From positions 44,754,486 through 44,818,485 of the forward strand of contig OX123192.2 in assembly GCA_944739405.2 (NCBI GenBank): a stretch of 64,000 nucleotides of DNA, written 5' to 3'. The first letter of the stretch is position 1. Each line of letters opens with the position of its first letter. This document shows, one piece after another, positions 51,401 to 54,636 of this stretch. The notes below the pieces were generated by a model. The model ran no database searches, was not told the origin of the DNA, and saw only the letters and a list, made by a program, of their open reading frames with translations. The DNA comes from Euclidia mi (taxonomy: Eukaryota; Arthropoda; Insecta; Lepidoptera; Erebidae). Both the position numbers and the translations under genes were made by a program.

Positions 51401-54400
51401 ATTAATGGTTAACCAGAATTATTTATATTTTGGGTAATGTTTCTTTAACAGGTCAGACGATATCCGCCATGTTGTTGAGATAGAAGACTTGCTGCCTGCG
51501 ACTAGTTATAGCGCAAGAGTGGCTGGGGGCAACCAAGCAGATCTTTCTCAATATTCCACACCAGTTAGATTTACTACTACAGAAGAAGGTAAGACAGAAC
51601 CTTAAATGTTATTTATTTGAATACCTCCAGCGAAATAAGAAGCTATGCACTGATAGGTTTTGAGGGTAATTTTAGCATTTTCTCCGAGAACTAATAGAAG
51701 AAGGTTAGACATAACCTATAATATTCAAAAATAAATATGACTACATTCAATAATGTAATTAACTACGCACAGTCAGTTTTTTGTGTTATTTTAGATTATT
51801 CTTTAATTATGAATCAAGGATGAGTTTCGCAATGAGACTTCAATATATTGGATACAACAATCACATATTTTTAATATGTATCTTGCGTGGCTGGCTTTAA
51901 TATTCAAACAGCTTGTAGGGTTATAGTTTGCGTAACTGAGAAAACACTGATTTCAAGATTTAAGTTATACTATACCTACGACTTCTTCATGTACGTATGG
52001 AACCGACGCCCACTAACGTATACAATTTTAACAGAGATATTCTAGAGAACCAGTCCTCCAAGTTTTGGACTTTGTATTCTTTTGTGTGCTGATTCGTTAG
52101 TACTGGTGTGCAACGTGTTGGTCACGTTTCCGACTTCCAAAAGGAATGGTAAAATAAATGAATGTTTGGTGCCACTTAGCATTGTCTAATACTGCGACAA
52201 AACCTGCAAAGAATAACTTTTGTGGCGTAATTTGCAATACATCGAAAGATGTTCTATAATTAAGTCTGTCTTAAGTAAAGGCTTATGGGAGGTTTAATAT
52301 ATTTTGTAGTGCCTATTTGAATTAATAGCCAAGGTGGTATTAGTATTGTTACTAGCTTCATTGGAAACCACTTGTGTAACTTAACTCACCATTGTCCTAA
52401 GGCGTATAACCTTTTGTGCGTGTGGGCCATTACATTTTCTTACCGGATTTATAAAAATAATGACTAACCCCCATAAATATCAAAGATCTCCATGATGTCC
52501 AGTCTCAGCGTGCTTTCTGCAATACAGAGCTCCTTAGCCGTTTTGCACCGAGAGCAGTTTGAACCTCGATGTCAATTGCCCAAGAGCTCTTTCTGAATGG
52601 GACTATTCGAACTGCAGTAGCGTAGCATTGTGAATGATCCGAGGCATCTTTGAGCATGTATAGATTTGGACCACAGGACAAAGCTACACAATGCTCTCTT
52701 CGTAAGATGTGGACTCAAATCAAGTTTAATTAATACAAAGTTTAATTTCGCTTATCCATTTGTAGAGATTACTTGAAAAGTAGTTGGTTGGTGAAAAATG
52801 GAAACATGCATTATGACTATTCCTAACAGTGACAGCGAGCGGTCCGAATCATTCGCTGACTTTATACGAAAAGTTTTCAGGCGACTCACTACGTGGTGCG
52901 AATGGTTCCATAAAAAAATCAAGCTTAATTTACAGCGGTTGTGGCGCTCGTGATGTTAAATGATCCAAATGGGGTTAAACTATTTTTGGTTGATGATCAA
53001 TCTATAAACCAGACGTTGACGTCACGCATGACCTTAAGATCTTTAGCCATGGGCTTCCAGCATTAACGTCGTAGTACAATTGCTTGACTACTCGATATCT
53101 ATATAAATAAATATTAATCACTAAATTCTATGGACACGCTAAATTCCAAAGTCTGCACCAAATTGTATAAATCTTTTTTTTATGTGTTCCTTATTGTCAG
53201 AAGAAGGTTTGTAAGAAAAAAATATAGAAAAATATGTCGGTACAAAGATCGTCGGGTCAGCTAGTTAATAAAATATTTCGACAGGTATTTTCATATACTG
53301 GCTGATATTTCATCAGCTCGACATGCAATTCATACCATTAATATGTAATCATGATTGCCGTTCCATGTCATGGTCTTCTTTATAGACCATTTTAGTCACA
53401 GCTATCGACATAATTTCCAAACTTGGCAGCTGGATTATAGACCGCATAATCGTTATTGGTGTTATAGATGTGTAGCAGTGCCAATATTGTTAGTTTAAGG
53501 GTGATTTGGCATATGGGAAGCGGAGCTAATTTGTTACAAGCGAAGTAAAATCAACTACTATGTACTATCAGGCATTATTTGAAGAAGATGTCTTGATATA
53601 TGCGATAACGATTATTTATCAAACTCGTACTAATATCATTCGTAGTCAAAAACTAAGTATTAATTTGGAATATGTACCTACGCTGTTCTGAATATTTGAA
53701 TGTTTGAATATACGCGATAAGAAAGGACGGGAAAGCTTTGTGTTTATATATGTTGAATAACGTGAAATACAACTACATCGCATACGAAGGACACAAGTAC
53801 AAGATAAGCACATCTTCGGGAATCTGCGTTAAAATTAAGCTAACCTGACTGATTCAAAGTTTTGTAGCCATTTATAAAGGGTTGTATGACTATATATAAA
53901 TAGCTTCGTAGCTAATTATAAAGCTTTGTATTTTGATATTATGAGGGCGCTTACAAATTACAGTTTTAGTACCGGTAACTTTACAAGCAAGCAGTTCCAA
54001 CCTATTGAAGCAAAACCCATATAATATAAAAAAAAATTCGGGCAAGTGCGAGTCTGACTCGCGCACCGAGGGTTCCGTACGCATTTTACCTTATTTGAGG
54101 TTGAATTACGCTAGTCCTCTAAATCTGTATGAGCGCCCATACAACTTAGAGGTCTATCTTAAATGGAGTCTACTATGTATGTATGGGGACACCCTTAAAT
54201 TTTCCACTTTTTTTATTTTTTGTAATTTTTCCTTTATTTGTGCTGTAAGACCCTGCGTTCGGCCAAATTTCGTGATTCTAGTTCAACGGGAACTACCATA
54301 TAGGTTTTCGACCCAAAACCTATAGGGTACTTACGGTTGACCTAGAATTGTCAATTTTGGTCAAAACCAAGGTCTTACAGCACAAGTAAAGGAAAAATTC

Positions 54401-54605
54401 CGGAAATTAAAAAAAGTTGAAAATTAAGGTTAATTTTGGTACTTACAAGTTTTCGCAAAAATCTAATTTTGACCATATCTTTTTATTGGGTTGACCCAGG
54501 ACCCTGATTTTCATACACCTAATAGCAACCATAGACCTCAGTATCTGGTATAAATTTCAATTTGCTAGGTCCACCCGTTCCTGAGAAAATCGGTGGTGAC
54601 ACACG

Positions 54606-54636
<31 letters not shown>

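Larger units (their letters stand above)
48639..51451 (+). other. Intron within FN3-1
   Basis: 2.8 kb. A perfect 40-nt hairpin at 50162-50201 and a SINE 3' fragment at 51315-51405 are the only structures seen. Confidence 0.65.
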
